The position numbers and the translations under genes were made by a program. Under the pieces are notes generated by a model. The model ran no database searches, had not been told where the DNA came from, and worked only from the letters and a program-made list of their open reading frames with translations. A DNA stretch of 64,000 nucleotides from MH13 sp040219355 (GTDB lineage: Bacteria > Pseudomonadota > Alphaproteobacteria > Rhizobiales > MH13): positions 62,001-126,000 of the forward strand of contig JAVJSN010000009.1 in the NCBI GenBank assembly GCA_040219355.1, in the 5' to 3' direction. This document shows positions 43,291-52,132 of this stretch, piece after piece; positions within the stretch are counted from its first letter, which is position 1; the number at the start of each line of letters is the position of its first letter.

Positions 43291-44001
43291 ATGCCCCATA
43301 TCTTGATGATCGCATCCAACCCCGCCACGTCACCGGTAACAGGCTGGCCAATTGGTTTCTGGTGGGCTGAACTCACCCATGCCTACAAAGAGTTTGATGA
43401 GGCCGGTTATGCCGTCACCATCGCCTCGCCCGATGGCGGTGATTTGGCCGCCGACGGCTACTCAGATCCAGAGGATGAAAGCGGCTACTCCGCCGAAGAC
43501 ACCATCTCGCTCGCCTTCAAACAATCACCCGACAAAATGGCACTGCTGAAAGGCACAGCCAAGCTCTCTAACCTCAACGCTGAGGACTATGACGCGGTGT
43601 TCGTGGTTGGCGGTCAGGGCCCAATGGTCACCATGATTGATGACACAGCCACGCAAAACTTTCTCGCCCGTTTTTATGAGGCAGGCAAACCCACAGCAGC
43701 CGTTTGCCACGGCACCTGCGTACTCTTGAAAGCCAGGCTGTCAAACGGCGATCTGCTGGTGAAAGGCAAACGCTGGACAGGCTTTGCCAACTCCGAAGAA
43801 GAGTACGCAGAAAATGCTGTTGGCCAAAAAATCCAGCCTTTCTGGATTGAAACCGAGGCCAGGAAAATCCCGGATACTCAGTTTGAAGTGGCTGGACCCA
43901 TGGAGGAGTTCGCCATCCGCGATGGTAATTTGATCACCGGCCAACAGCAGATGTCGGCGGCAGCAGCCGCCCGAGAAACCATCGCCGCATTGCGCGGTTA
44001 G
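43291..44001 (+). CDS. DJ-1/PfpI-family protein (Hsp31-like)
   Basis: 236 residues, with AGGA seven bases before the ATG. The glutamine-amidotransferase-like fold has the nucleophile elbow AAVCHGTCVLL (Cys then His) and the Glu-bearing helix TGWPIGFWWAELTHAYKEF. Such proteins act as chaperones, glyoxalase III or deglycases under electrophile stress; which applies cannot be told. It is divergent from the LysR gene and ten bp before a DMT transporter. Confidence 0.87.
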   Translation: MPHILMIASNPATSPVTGWPIGFWWAELTHAYKEFDEAGYAVTIASPDGGDLAADGYSDPEDESGYSAEDTISLAFKQSPDKMALLKGTAKLSNLNAEDYDAVFVVGGQGPMVTMIDDTATQNFLARFYEAGKPTAAVCHGTCVLLKARLSNGDLLVKGKRWTGFANSEEEYAENAVGQKIQPFWIETEARKIPDTQFEVAGPMEEFAIRDGNLITGQQQMSAAAAARETIAALRG

Positions 44002-44010
44002 GCCGAACGC

Positions 44011-44457
44011 ATGGGACAGATGATCCTAATCGCCATGGCGCTCGCCACCGGTGCCATGATCCCGCTCCAGCTGGCCTTCAACGGTCAGCTGGGAACAGCA
44101 CTGAAGGGTCCGGTGGTCGCCTCTTTCTTTGTTTTTCTCACCGGCGTTCTGGCCACCGGCTTGGTTCTGCTCGTTGCCCGCACCCCCTTGCCCGATATGG
44201 CGGCCATGAAAGCCGTGCCGGTTTCCGCCTGGGTCGGGGGCATCATCGCCACGCTCTACATTTTGGCCGTGGTGTATCTGGTGCCCAAACTCGGTGTGGG
44301 GTCAGCGGCTGTGCTCATCATCGCTGGGCAGTTGGTAACCGCCCTGGTGCTCGATCATTTGGGCGCCTTTGGCACAGCGCAAAACTCCATCACCTGGTTA
44401 AAGGCCGGTGGGGCCGGGCTGGTGCTGGCAGGCGCGGCGCTGGTGAAATTCACCTGA
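44011..44457 (+). CDS. DMT-family transporter, YdcZ/DUF606 type
   Basis: 148 residues, five membrane helices (ILIAMALATGAMIPLQLAFN, VVASFFVFLTGVLATGLVLL, GGIIATLYILAVVYLVPKLG, SAAVLIIAGQLVTALVLDHL). It is a half-size member of the drug/metabolite transporter superfamily. It follows the DJ-1 gene by nine bp and is likely in the same transcript. Confidence 0.85.
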   Translation: MGQMILIAMALATGAMIPLQLAFNGQLGTALKGPVVASFFVFLTGVLATGLVLLVARTPLPDMAAMKAVPVSAWVGGIIATLYILAVVYLVPKLGVGSAAVLIIAGQLVTALVLDHLGAFGTAQNSITWLKAGGAGLVLAGAALVKFT

Positions 44458-44460
44458 ACC

Positions 44461-44655
44461 TTAGGATTTTGGCGCGCCAAACACCGCATCAGCGGCAAGG
44501 CGCGCCGCGTCCTTGGAGGTCATCGCCTCCTCACAGCGGGCGATCTCGCCACGCAGCGCTTCAATACGCTCAGCCAGCTCACCGACCGAAGCATCAGACA
44601 AATCCTCACCCACGGTGATTGTCGGCTTGGGTTTCGGTTCCAGATCGATATCCAT
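44461..44655 (-). CDS. DUF1192 small protein
   Basis: 64 residues: MDIDLEPKPKPTITVGEDLS, then SVGELAERIEALRGEIARCE and a short helical tail. This is the pattern of the alphaproteobacterial DUF1192 family, of unknown function. GGGGA stands about seven bases before the ATG at 44655. A longer in-frame extension to 44838 is antisense to the next gene and is rejected. It is divergent from the quinone oxidoreductase gene, as in related genomes. Confidence 0.85.
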   Translation of the reverse strand: MDIDLEPKPKPTITVGEDLSDASVGELAERIEALRGEIARCEEAMTSKDAARLAADAVFGAPKS

Positions 44656-44743
44656 CACATTGTCCCCCTTCATTGAAGCCATTTGCAGCGCTATGCGTTG
44701 AGGCAGCATACCGCCCCACCCGTGCACGCAACAAGTGGCCACC

Positions 44744-45754
44744 ATGACCAACCTTTCTGATCTTCCAAGCACCATCAACGTGATCACCATCGATAGACCC
44801 GGCGGGCCCGATGTATTGGTGCCAGGTACGCGGCCCATGCCGCAGCATCTCGATGAGCATCAGATATTGATCAAAGTGGAAGCCGCCGGGGTGAACCGGC
44901 CCGATGTTCTGCAACGCGTTGGCGCCTATCCACCACCCAAAGGCGCCAGCGATATTCCAGGGCTCGAAGTTGCAGGCACCATTGTCGGCCGCGCGCGCGG
45001 CGCCGAACGTCATGAGATGGGCGAGCAAGTGACGGCACTCGTCACCGGCGGTGGATATGCTGACTATTGCATTGCCGATGAGCGCCACGCCCTGCCGATA
45101 CCCGAAGGATTGTCGGTTGAAGCCGCCGCTGGCATCCCCGAAACGGCCTTCACAGTCTGGTCAAACGTGTTTGACCGTGGCGGGCTTACCGAGGGCGAGA
45201 CGTTTCTGGTCCATGGTGGCACATCGGGCATCGGCATGATGGCGATCCAGTTGGCGAAGGCGCACGGCGCGACCGTGCTTGCCACAGCTGGATCGGACGA
45301 AAAATGCACCGCCATGCGCGAGCTCGGTGCGGACCACGCCTTCAACTATTTGACCGAAGATTACGTGGAAGCCACCAAAGCAGCTACCGATGGCAATGGC
45401 GCCAACGTGATCCTCGACATGGTCGGCGGCGACTATATCGAGCGCAACTGGAAAGCTGCCGCCGTTGAAGGGCGCATCGTGCAGATCGCGTTTTTGAACG
45501 GGGCCAGCGTGGAGGCAGATTTCTCCCGCCTCATGTTGAAGCGCCTCACCCACACCGGCTCAACCTTGCGGGCCCGTTCGGACGCGTTCAAAGCGCAGCT
45601 GGCTGATGATGTGTTGCACCATGTCTGGCCATTGATCGAATCCGGTGATGTCAAAATCCATGTGGATTCAGTGTTCCCACTAGCAGAGGCCAACAAGGCC
45701 CACGCCCGCATGGAAAGCTCCCAGCATATGGGCAAGATCATCTTGAAGCCCTAG
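44744..45754 (+). CDS. NAD(P)H quinone oxidoreductase (zinc-free MDR family)
   Basis: 336 residues from the ATG at 44744 (a GTG nine bases upstream is possible). AAGVNRPDVLQRVGAYPPPK, GLEVAGTIVG and the nucleotide motif LVHGGTSGIGMMAIQLAKA identify the Qor/PIG3 branch of medium-chain dehydrogenases, which lacks the catalytic zinc ligands. These enzymes reduce quinones with NADPH. No operon partner. Confidence 0.9.
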   Translation: MTNLSDLPSTINVITIDRPGGPDVLVPGTRPMPQHLDEHQILIKVEAAGVNRPDVLQRVGAYPPPKGASDIPGLEVAGTIVGRARGAERHEMGEQVTALVTGGGYADYCIADERHALPIPEGLSVEAAAGIPETAFTVWSNVFDRGGLTEGETFLVHGGTSGIGMMAIQLAKAHGATVLATAGSDEKCTAMRELGADHAFNYLTEDYVEATKAATDGNGANVILDMVGGDYIERNWKAAAVEGRIVQIAFLNGASVEADFSRLMLKRLTHTGSTLRARSDAFKAQLADDVLHHVWPLIESGDVKIHVDSVFPLAEANKAHARMESSQHMGKIILKP

Positions 45755-45841
45755 CCGCACCTCTCTCCACGCGGCAATCCACCAGCCTCCACTCCTCAAC
45801 GAAAGACGAAGGATGGTGCATCTGGACTTTTATCCATTATC

Positions 45842-45855
45842 TTTGTATATACAAA
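45842..45855. promoter_or_regulatory. AT-rich perfect palindrome, likely operator
   Basis: TTTGTATATACAAA is a 14-bp perfect palindrome 25 bp upstream of the polytopic membrane protein start, in an AT-rich island where the -10 should be. It is a good operator candidate for the ArsR-type regulator encoded next to that gene. Confidence 0.6.
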
Positions 45856-45879
45856 TATATCAAGAAATGGAGTTTCGCC

Positions 45880-47106
45880 ATGACCGCGCTTTCCGCCACT
45901 CAGTCCCAATCGGGGCAACCATCCTACAGCCCATTGATGTTCCTCGCCGCTCTTGGCGCGGGAGGGCTGATTGTTACGTTCTTCATGATGTTGATGTTCT
46001 GGGTGCCCCATCCAGGCCAGCCCGTTCCCGTGTTTGAAGACATTATGGCCGCCTTTGCGAGCGGTGGTTTGGCCATGCAGGCTGCCATCTCCATCGCCCT
46101 TGCTGGTATCGCCTTCTTCGGCGCCACGCTTGTTCGGCTGCTTGCCTGGAACGTGCAACGCTTGCGCCAGTTTGCCCGCACCGAGAGCTACCAAACCTTG
46201 ATGGCCAGCAATGCCGGAAGCCAAATCATGGCCATGCCATTGGCGCTTGCGATGGCCGTGAACGCCGGTTTCATTCTTGGCCTGGTGTTCGTGCCGAACC
46301 TTTGGAGCGTGGTGGAATATCTCTTTCCGCTGGCGATAATCGCCTTCGCCATCATCGGATACTTCGCGTTCAAGCTGTTCGCTCGCTTTGCCAGCAATGC
46401 CATAGGTGGCGGACTGGATTGCGCAAAAAACAATTCCCTGGCGCAGATGTTGCCAGCCTTTGCCTTCGCCATGATCGGCGTTGGTCTAGCGGCCCCGGCC
46501 GCCATGTCCACCAATGCCATCACGGTGGCGTTCTCTCTTGGCCTTTCCACGCTCTTCATCCTGGCATCCATTGTTCAGGGCCTCATCGCGCTGACACTCG
46601 GCGTGCGCTCCATGATGGAAAACGGCTTGGCCGCTGATGGCGCGCCCACTCTGATGATTGGCGTGCCGATTCTCACTGTGCTCGGCATCGCCTTTCTGCG
46701 CCAGAACCATGGCCTGCATGTCCACTTTGATCTGCACACGTCGACTGGCAGCACTTTCATGATGCTCACCACTTTCTTCGCCGCGCAGATCCTTTTGCTG
46801 GCCGCTGGGTGGGGCGCGCTGAAGAAAACGAACTATCTGGGGCGCTTTATCAGCGGACCTGAATCCTCACCTGGATCGCTGGCCCTGCTCTGCCCGGTTG
46901 TGGCATTCTCAGTGATGGGTCACTTCTTGATCAACAAGGGTTTGGTCGCCACCGGCCTCATCGCAAAGTTCGGTATTGCCTATTGGAGCGTCACCACCAT
47001 TCCACTGCTGTTTCAAGTGCTGGCCGTCTGGCTGTTCTTCAGGCTGCTTGCTAAGCTAATGCGGCAGGCACCGGCAGCGCCCTTAGGCACAGCCGCTTCA
47101 GCCTAA
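45880..47106 (+). CDS. Polytopic membrane protein, possible sulfur-related transporter
   Basis: 408 residues with about ten hydrophobic helices (e.g. FLAALGAGGLIVTFFMMLMF, LSTLFILASIVQGLIALTL, LLCPVVAFSVMGHFLINKGL). Between helices are GGGLDCAKNNSLAQML, with a conserved-looking Cys, and NHGLHVHFDLHTST, rich in His. GGAG precedes the ATG by seven bases. I do not recognise the family with confidence; I considered a selenoprotein-related family called TsoY but cannot verify it. The AT-rich operator and the downstream two-cysteine ArsR gene suggest control by sulfane sulfur or oxidants, so a sulfur-species transporter is a reasonable inference. Confidence 0.75.
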   Translation: MTALSATQSQSGQPSYSPLMFLAALGAGGLIVTFFMMLMFWVPHPGQPVPVFEDIMAAFASGGLAMQAAISIALAGIAFFGATLVRLLAWNVQRLRQFARTESYQTLMASNAGSQIMAMPLALAMAVNAGFILGLVFVPNLWSVVEYLFPLAIIAFAIIGYFAFKLFARFASNAIGGGLDCAKNNSLAQMLPAFAFAMIGVGLAAPAAMSTNAITVAFSLGLSTLFILASIVQGLIALTLGVRSMMENGLAADGAPTLMIGVPILTVLGIAFLRQNHGLHVHFDLHTSTGSTFMMLTTFFAAQILLLAAGWGALKKTNYLGRFISGPESSPGSLALLCPVVAFSVMGHFLINKGLVATGLIAKFGIAYWSVTTIPLLFQVLAVWLFFRLLAKLMRQAPAAPLGTAASA

Positions 47107-47117
47107 ACCCAAACAAT

Positions 47118-47143
47118 CCGCGGACTGGCAAACCAGTCCGCGG
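47118..47143 (+). promoter_or_regulatory. Intercistronic hairpin between the membrane protein and the ArsR gene
   Basis: CCGCGGACTGG-CAAA-CCAGTCCGCGG is an 11-bp perfect GC-rich stem with no T-run. It lies in the 54-bp spacer and could stabilise the upstream mRNA or lower expression of the regulator. Confidence 0.6.
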
Positions 47144-47160
47144 CGCACTGTGAGCCAACC

Positions 47161-47487
47161 ATGTCCACCCAAGCGCTTGAACGTCCCTCCCCAACAGCTG
47201 CCTCGATGGCGGACAATGTCGGCGAGGTGACGGAAATCTTAAAACTGCTCAGCGCCCCCGCACGGCTACTGGCGGTGTGCCATTTGGTCGATGGCGAGAA
47301 ATCTGTCGGCGCCTTGGCTGAACTCACCGGCAGCAAACCGACGACACTTTCCCAGCATCTGGCGCTGCTGCGCGCGCACGGTCTGGTGTCCACGCGCCGC
47401 GATGGCACAACCATCTACTACACTCTGGCATCGGACGAGATTGCTGGCCTCATCGCCTATCTGCACAAGGCTTGGTGCAAAGCCTAG
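47161..47487 (+). CDS. ArsR-family regulator of the SqrR/BigR persulfide-sensor type
   Basis: 108 residues. The winged HTH (VGALAELTGSKPTTLSQHLA, LLRAHGLVSTRRDGTTIYY) is ArsR-like. Two cysteines only, Cys40 in LLAVCHLVDGEKSV and Cys106 in LHKAWCKA, match in spacing the pair (about 41 and 107) that forms a disulfide or polysulfide link in SqrR and BigR; no metal-binding Cys cluster is present. It should repress the upstream transporter gene until reactive sulfur or peroxide closes the cysteine pair (inference from family). Confidence 0.85.
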   Translation: MSTQALERPSPTAASMADNVGEVTEILKLLSAPARLLAVCHLVDGEKSVGALAELTGSKPTTLSQHLALLRAHGLVSTRRDGTTIYYTLASDEIAGLIAYLHKAWCKA

Positions 47488-47524
47488 GGTTAAGACGCTA
47501 ACCGGCGTGCCCAAGAACGAAGCA

Positions 47525-47553
47525 TTGCAACCGGTTTGTAAATTTACTATACG
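47525..47553 (+). promoter_or_regulatory. Promoter of trcR with a palindromic spacer
   Basis: TTGCAA (47525-47530), a 17-base spacer and TATACG (47548-47553) form a sigma-70 type promoter about 95 bp before trcR. The spacer carries the 10-bp palindrome GTAAATTTAC (47538-47547), so a repressor could sit exactly between -35 and -10. Confidence 0.6.
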
Positions 47554-47648
47554 GTTCTCACCTCCCCGACATCGTTACGAAGATGCTCGGCCCCGCGATC
47601 GGAAGCACTCCGGCCGGGCCAGAAGAGCCTTATTGTTAGGATTCCATC

Positions 47649-48434
47649 ATGGCCGATACCCTTTTGATGCCCAAAGCCACCGCCGTTTGGTTGGTTGATA
47701 ACACCGCGCTGACCTTCGAGCAGATCGCCAAATTCTGCGCGCTGCATCCCCTTGAGGTCAAAGCCATCGCAGATGGCGAAGCCGCCCAGGGCATCAAAGG
47801 GCTGGATCCGTTGCAAACCGGGCAGTTGACCCGTGAGCAGATCACTGCGGCAGAAGAAAATCCGGCGTTAGAGTTGAAGCTCCAACCGGCCAAAACCGTG
47901 GTTGCCACAAGCTCGAAAAAGCGTGGTCCACGCTACACACCTGTTTCGCGTCGTCATGACCGTCCCAATGCGATCCTTTGGTTGCTGCGCAATCACAAGG
48001 AACTCAAAGACGCGCAGATCATGCGCCTGGTCGGCACGACCAAAAACACCATCGAATCGATCCGCTCCGGCGCCCATTGGAATGCAGCAAACTTGACGCC
48101 GATGGATCCGGTGACGCTGGGCCTGTGCAAACAGATCGAGCTTGATTTGGAAGTACAGAAAGCCTCGCGCAACGCTCCACCGGCCATTGAAGCGACAGGA
48201 CCGGTTTTGCTATCGGCTGAAGAAGCGCTGGAAGCCACAACCCCCACCGAATTTGTCAGTGAGGAAGAAGCTGGCATTGATGAGGTGTTTGGCACATCCG
48301 AGCCGACGCAAGAACAGGAAGATGAAGCCGCTCAGGAAGCGCAGGATGATTTGGACGCCGATTCGGTGTTTGCCAAACTCAAAGAGCTCACCAGCCCGGC
48401 TGACGGTTCTGAAAAATCTGACGACAAGTCGTAG
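47649..48434 (+). CDS. trcR: Cell-cycle transcriptional regulator TrcR (DUF1013)
   Basis: 261 residues. MADTLLMPKATAVWLVDNTA, LTFEQIAKFCALHPLEVKAI and PNAILWLLRNHKELKDAQIM, then IMRLVGTTKNTIESIRSGAH, are the conserved blocks of the alphaproteobacterial DUF1013 family, named TrcR for a role in cell-cycle transcription. The last 80 residues are acidic and of low complexity. It is a single gene with its own promoter. The exact function of the family is only partly known. Confidence 0.85.
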   Translation: MADTLLMPKATAVWLVDNTALTFEQIAKFCALHPLEVKAIADGEAAQGIKGLDPLQTGQLTREQITAAEENPALELKLQPAKTVVATSSKKRGPRYTPVSRRHDRPNAILWLLRNHKELKDAQIMRLVGTTKNTIESIRSGAHWNAANLTPMDPVTLGLCKQIELDLEVQKASRNAPPAIEATGPVLLSAEEALEATTPTEFVSEEEAGIDEVFGTSEPTQEQEDEAAQEAQDDLDADSVFAKLKELTSPADGSEKSDDKS

Positions 48435-48440
48435 TAGATC

Positions 48441-49244
48441 TTAGGTGCTGGGCTCCACCGGAACGGTGTAGTTAAGCCCCAATCGACCGCCGTCGGCATA
48501 CAGTGTTTGGCCGGTGATGTAGCTTGCGTGCTCGCTGGCCAAAAACGCTGCAATTGACGCCACCTCGCTTGGCTCGCCAATGCGGCCGATGGGCGTGCGC
48601 GTCATCATTCGCTGACGGATGTCGTCATCAGCCAGCACATTTTCCACCATCTCGGTCATGATCGTACCAGGACCAATGGCGTTGACCCGGATGCCATGCT
48701 TGGCAAGCGCCAGTGCCATCACCTTGGTCAGCTGTCTCACGCCCCCTTTAGAGGTCACATATGGTACCTGATTGGGGATCGCCAGTTCGGCATTGACGCT
48801 GGACATCGTGATAACCGTTCCGGGTTTCTCGCCTGCCTCCACGCGATCGACCATATGCTTGGCCACCGCCTGGCAGATAAGAAACACACCTTTCAGGTTC
48901 ACGGCGATGACACGGTCGAAATCAGCCTCTTCGATGTCCAGAAAATCTGCCGTGTGGACGATACCCGCATTGGCCACCAAGACATCAATTTCGCCGTAGG
49001 CTTCAAGGCTCTTGGCGAGCAGGTTGCGTACATCCAGCCGATCTGAAACATCGCAATGGACGTAGGTCGCCTCGCCGATTTTCGACAACCGCTTTACCAC
49101 ATCGTGGCCAACGCTATCATCAACGTCAGCAACGATCACCTTCATGCCCTCGTCGACGAAACGTTCAGCAATGGCCAGGCCGATACCGTGGGCCGCGCCC
49201 GTGACAATTGCAGTCTTACGTTCCAGTGCGAAGCCGACGGCCAT
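48441..49244 (-). CDS. Short-chain dehydrogenase/reductase
   Basis: 267 residues. NAD(P)-binding TGAAHGIGLAIA, NAGIV, the catalytic Ser in ITMSSVNAEL and YVTSK (Tyr-x3-Lys) are complete, so it should be an active SDR of the classical type. Substrate unknown; the closest overall feel is to glucose- or 3-oxoacyl-type reductases. It is convergent with trcR, six bp apart. Confidence 0.9.
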   Translation of the reverse strand: MAVGFALERKTAIVTGAAHGIGLAIAERFVDEGMKVIVADVDDSVGHDVVKRLSKIGEATYVHCDVSDRLDVRNLLAKSLEAYGEIDVLVANAGIVHTADFLDIEEADFDRVIAVNLKGVFLICQAVAKHMVDRVEAGEKPGTVITMSSVNAELAIPNQVPYVTSKGGVRQLTKVMALALAKHGIRVNAIGPGTIMTEMVENVLADDDIRQRMMTRTPIGRIGEPSEVASIAAFLASEHASYITGQTLYADGGRLGLNYTVPVEPST

Positions 49245-49356
49245 GAAGCATTCCTAGAGTTGATGAAGGTGCGCCGCGTTTACACCGCCGGGCACTTGGC
49301 GGACAAGCGGCGCGCAATCATATGTGATCGCTCGCCGCTACTGAACGGTCCAAACC

Positions 49357-51273
49357 TCAGGCCGCATAGCCTTTGGTTTTCAGCGCACCACTGATCTCTT
49401 CCAAGATTGCCGGATCGTCGATCGTGGCGGGCATATTGTAGGGCTCGCCATCAGCAATCTGGCGCATTGTGCCACGCAGGATTTTGCCTGAACGGGTTTT
49501 CGGCAAACGATCGACAACCATCACCGTTTTGAAGGCGGCGACGGGCCCGATCTTCTCACGCACCAGAGCCACCATTTCTTTTTCAAGCTGCTCAGAGGGC
49601 AGATCGACGCCATCCTTGATGACCACGAATCCTGCGGGCAATTGCCCTTTCAGCGCATCGGAGACGCCAATCACAGCCGCCTCAGCAACAGCTGGGTGCC
49701 CAGAAAGAACCTCTTCCATGCCGCCGGTAGAAAGCCTGTGACCGGCCACATTGATGATGTCATCGGTGCGCGCCATGATGAACAGGTAGCCATCGCCATC
49801 GATCATCCCCGCATCAGCGGTCTTGTAGTAGCCCGGGAACTCTTCCAGATAGGACGCCTTGAAGCGCTCATCATTGTTCCAGAGCGTCGGCAGACAGCCC
49901 GGAGGCAGGGGCAGCTTCACAACAATATTTCCCAGCGTATCGGCGGGCACCGGGTGCCCGGCATCGTCGACCACCTGCACATCATAGCCGGGCATCGCCA
50001 CGGTCGGAGAGCCAAGCTTCACCGGTAGCTTACCAAGGCCCACTGGGTTGCCGGCAATCGCCCAACCCGTCTCGGTCTGCCACCAATGGTCGATCACCGG
50101 AACGTTCAGTTTTTCTTGCGCCCATACAATGGTGTCAGGATCGGCACGCTCACCAGCCAAGAACAGCGTCTTAAGCGTGTGCAGATCGTACTTGGCAATA
50201 AAGTTGCCGTCCGGATCTTCTTTCTTGATCGCACGGAATGCCGTTGGCGCGGTGAAGAGCGCGGACACTTTGTGCTCCTCGATCACCCGCCAAAACGCAC
50301 CAGGATTAGGCGTTCCAACCGGCTTACCTTCGTAAAGAATGGTCGTGCACCCGGCCATTAGCGGAGCGTAAACAATGTAGGAATGGCCGACCACCCAACC
50401 GACATCAGAAGCCGCCCAGAACACATCGCCAGGCTGCATGTCGTAGATGGCACTCATCGTCCAGTTAAGCGCCACCATATGCCCGCCATGGTCACGCACC
50501 ACGCCCTTTGGAATACCCGTCGTACCTGACGTGTAGAGAATATAGAGCGGATCTGTGGCCGCCATCGGCTCTGGATCGCTGTCGATGCCGCGTGCATTGG
50601 CGTCAGCCAAGAGCTCATCATAATTATGATCGCGCCCGTCGGTCAGGTCACACGGCTTCTGCTCGCGCTGCTTGATGACGGTGAATTCCGGCTTGTGGGT
50701 GGAAAGCGCAATCGCTTCATCCAGCAGCGGCTTGTAGGCAATCACACGGTTGGGTTCTATGCCGCATGAGGCAGAGACAATCGCCTTGGGCCGTGCATCA
50801 TCAATACGGGTGGCAAGCTCACTGGCGGCAAAACCGCCGAACACCACCGAATGGATCGCGCCGATCCGTGCACACGCAAGCATGGCAATGACCGCTTCGG
50901 GGATCATCGGCATGTAAACAACCACCCGGTCACCCTTGCCGACACCAAGATTTTTCAGCACCGCGCCAAAGGCGCTCACTTCATCGCGTAAATCCTCAAA
51001 AGAATACGTCTTCTTGGTGCCCGTGATCGGGCTATCATAGATCAGCGCCGCTTGGCCTTTGCGCCCACGCTCCACATGACGATCCAGGCAGTTGTAGGCC
51101 GTGTTGCACACACCACCTGGGAACCAGCGGCCATACACCCCTGCGCTTGGATCAAACACGCGTTCAAACGGCTTCATCCAATCCACGCTTTGTGCCGCAT
51201 GGGCCCAAAAGGCCAAAGGGTCATCCTGCCAGCTTTGGTAGGTCTGATGATAGTTCTGGCTTGAGGCGCTCAT
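49357..51273 (-). CDS. prpE: Acyl-CoA synthetase, propionyl-CoA ligase (PrpE) type
   Basis: 638 residues from MSASSQNYHQTYQSWQDDPL at 51273. Adenylation motifs YTSGTTGIPKGVVRDHGGH, WWQTETGW and RTDDIINVAGHRLSTGGMEE, and the C-terminal LPKTRSGKILRGTMRQIADG with the acylatable Lys, are complete. VVRDHGGH and the short N-terminus favour PrpE/ACSS3 (propionate, also acetate) over Acs. Function: activates propionate or acetate to the CoA ester with ATP. It stands alone between the SDR gene and a DUF465 gene. Confidence 0.9.
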   Translation of the reverse strand: MSASSQNYHQTYQSWQDDPLAFWAHAAQSVDWMKPFERVFDPSAGVYGRWFPGGVCNTAYNCLDRHVERGRKGQAALIYDSPITGTKKTYSFEDLRDEVSAFGAVLKNLGVGKGDRVVVYMPMIPEAVIAMLACARIGAIHSVVFGGFAASELATRIDDARPKAIVSASCGIEPNRVIAYKPLLDEAIALSTHKPEFTVIKQREQKPCDLTDGRDHNYDELLADANARGIDSDPEPMAATDPLYILYTSGTTGIPKGVVRDHGGHMVALNWTMSAIYDMQPGDVFWAASDVGWVVGHSYIVYAPLMAGCTTILYEGKPVGTPNPGAFWRVIEEHKVSALFTAPTAFRAIKKEDPDGNFIAKYDLHTLKTLFLAGERADPDTIVWAQEKLNVPVIDHWWQTETGWAIAGNPVGLGKLPVKLGSPTVAMPGYDVQVVDDAGHPVPADTLGNIVVKLPLPPGCLPTLWNNDERFKASYLEEFPGYYKTADAGMIDGDGYLFIMARTDDIINVAGHRLSTGGMEEVLSGHPAVAEAAVIGVSDALKGQLPAGFVVIKDGVDLPSEQLEKEMVALVREKIGPVAAFKTVMVVDRLPKTRSGKILRGTMRQIADGEPYNMPATIDDPAILEEISGALKTKGYAA

Positions 51274-51416
51274 GGCTGTTCCATTCCCGTGCATCCTGTT
51301 TAGGATCTGTTTTTGGTGACACGCGTGTTGCTGACAGGTGTGCCCAATCTGCTTCTAGCCTGCAAGCTGGGCAAAAGGTGATGAGCTTCATCAAACCTGA
51401 CGGTACAAACGCCAAC

Positions 51417-51448
51417 AAAAAAGCCGCCTGGCAAATGCCAGACGGCTT
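51417..51448 (-). terminator. Terminator after the first DUF465 gene
   Basis: On the minus strand AAGCCGTCTGGCA, a short loop and TGCCAGGCGGCTT are followed by TTTT. It ends the small minus-strand DUF465 gene. Confidence 0.9.
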
Positions 51449-51474
51449 GGTGACACGTCACCTAACGGGAGCTT

Positions 51475-51663
51475 CTAGTTGGCCCGGGTGCCAGATGTCT
51501 CCTTACGCAAACGCTCAATCTCATCCTTCAAACTGAGTTTCTGCCTCTTGAGCGTAGCGATCTCTAGGCCGTCCTTGGCCGGTCGCCGCTCTTCATCAGA
51601 AATCTTACTGTCAATCGCGAGGTGCCGCCGCTCTAATTCGGCGAGATGAGATTCAACCGTCAT
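51475..51663 (-). CDS. DUF465/YdcH-family small coiled-coil protein
   Basis: 62 residues from the ATG at 51663, six bases after a strong AGGAGG. MTVESHLAELERRHLAIDSK and LKRQKLSLKDEIERLRKE are the family pattern. Function unknown. It is divergent from a second DUF465 gene at 51901, 237 bp away; an in-frame start at 51753 is rejected. Confidence 0.88.
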   Translation of the reverse strand: MTVESHLAELERRHLAIDSKISDEERRPAKDGLEIATLKRQKLSLKDEIERLRKETSGTRAN

Positions 51664-51900
51664 GCAATCCTCCTTTTTCCTTAACCCGACGAGGCTGCCA
51701 TACTGATTTTTGGTCGTACAGATTGACTTTTTAAATAATCGCGCTGTTCGCACAGCTATTGCACGCCTTTTTTATACTGCAATGCACGAAAAACCGGTTC
51801 GGATTCATAGGCTGAGTGGCGCACTGCAAAAGAGCGTGATATCTCTTATCGCTCACAGGCTTAGTTTTGTGACCAGTTCATTCGGTCGAGTTGCTCGTTC

Positions 51901-52116
51901 ATGACCCCCACGCCTTCCAATGATGATCAGGACGCGCGCCAAGAATTGGCCAGATTGCGCCAGGAACACCGCGACTTGGATGCTGCCATTGCCGCACTTT
52001 TTGAGACCGGTCGCGCCGACCATCTGCAAATGCAGCGGTTGAAAAAACGCAAGCTTGTCTTGAAAGACCGTATGCTTGTGCTGGAAGACCAACTGCTTCC
52101 CGACATCATCGCCTGA
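51901..52116 (+). CDS. DUF465/YdcH-family protein upstream of purE
   Basis: 71 residues: QELARLRQEHRDLDAAIAAL, FETGRADHLQMQRLKKRKLV, LKDRMLVLEDQLLPDIIA. A paralogue of the divergent gene at 51475-51663. It is 17 bp before purE and is probably co-transcribed with purEK, an arrangement seen in other Rhizobiales. Function unknown. Confidence 0.85.
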   Translation: MTPTPSNDDQDARQELARLRQEHRDLDAAIAALFETGRADHLQMQRLKKRKLVLKDRMLVLEDQLLPDIIA

Positions 52117-52132
52117 ACGAGACTTCCATTCC

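Noticed and set aside
44656..44838. N-terminal extension of the DUF1192 gene
   Set aside because: Antisense to the start of the quinone oxidoreductase; the ATG at 44655 has the ribosome site and the family start.
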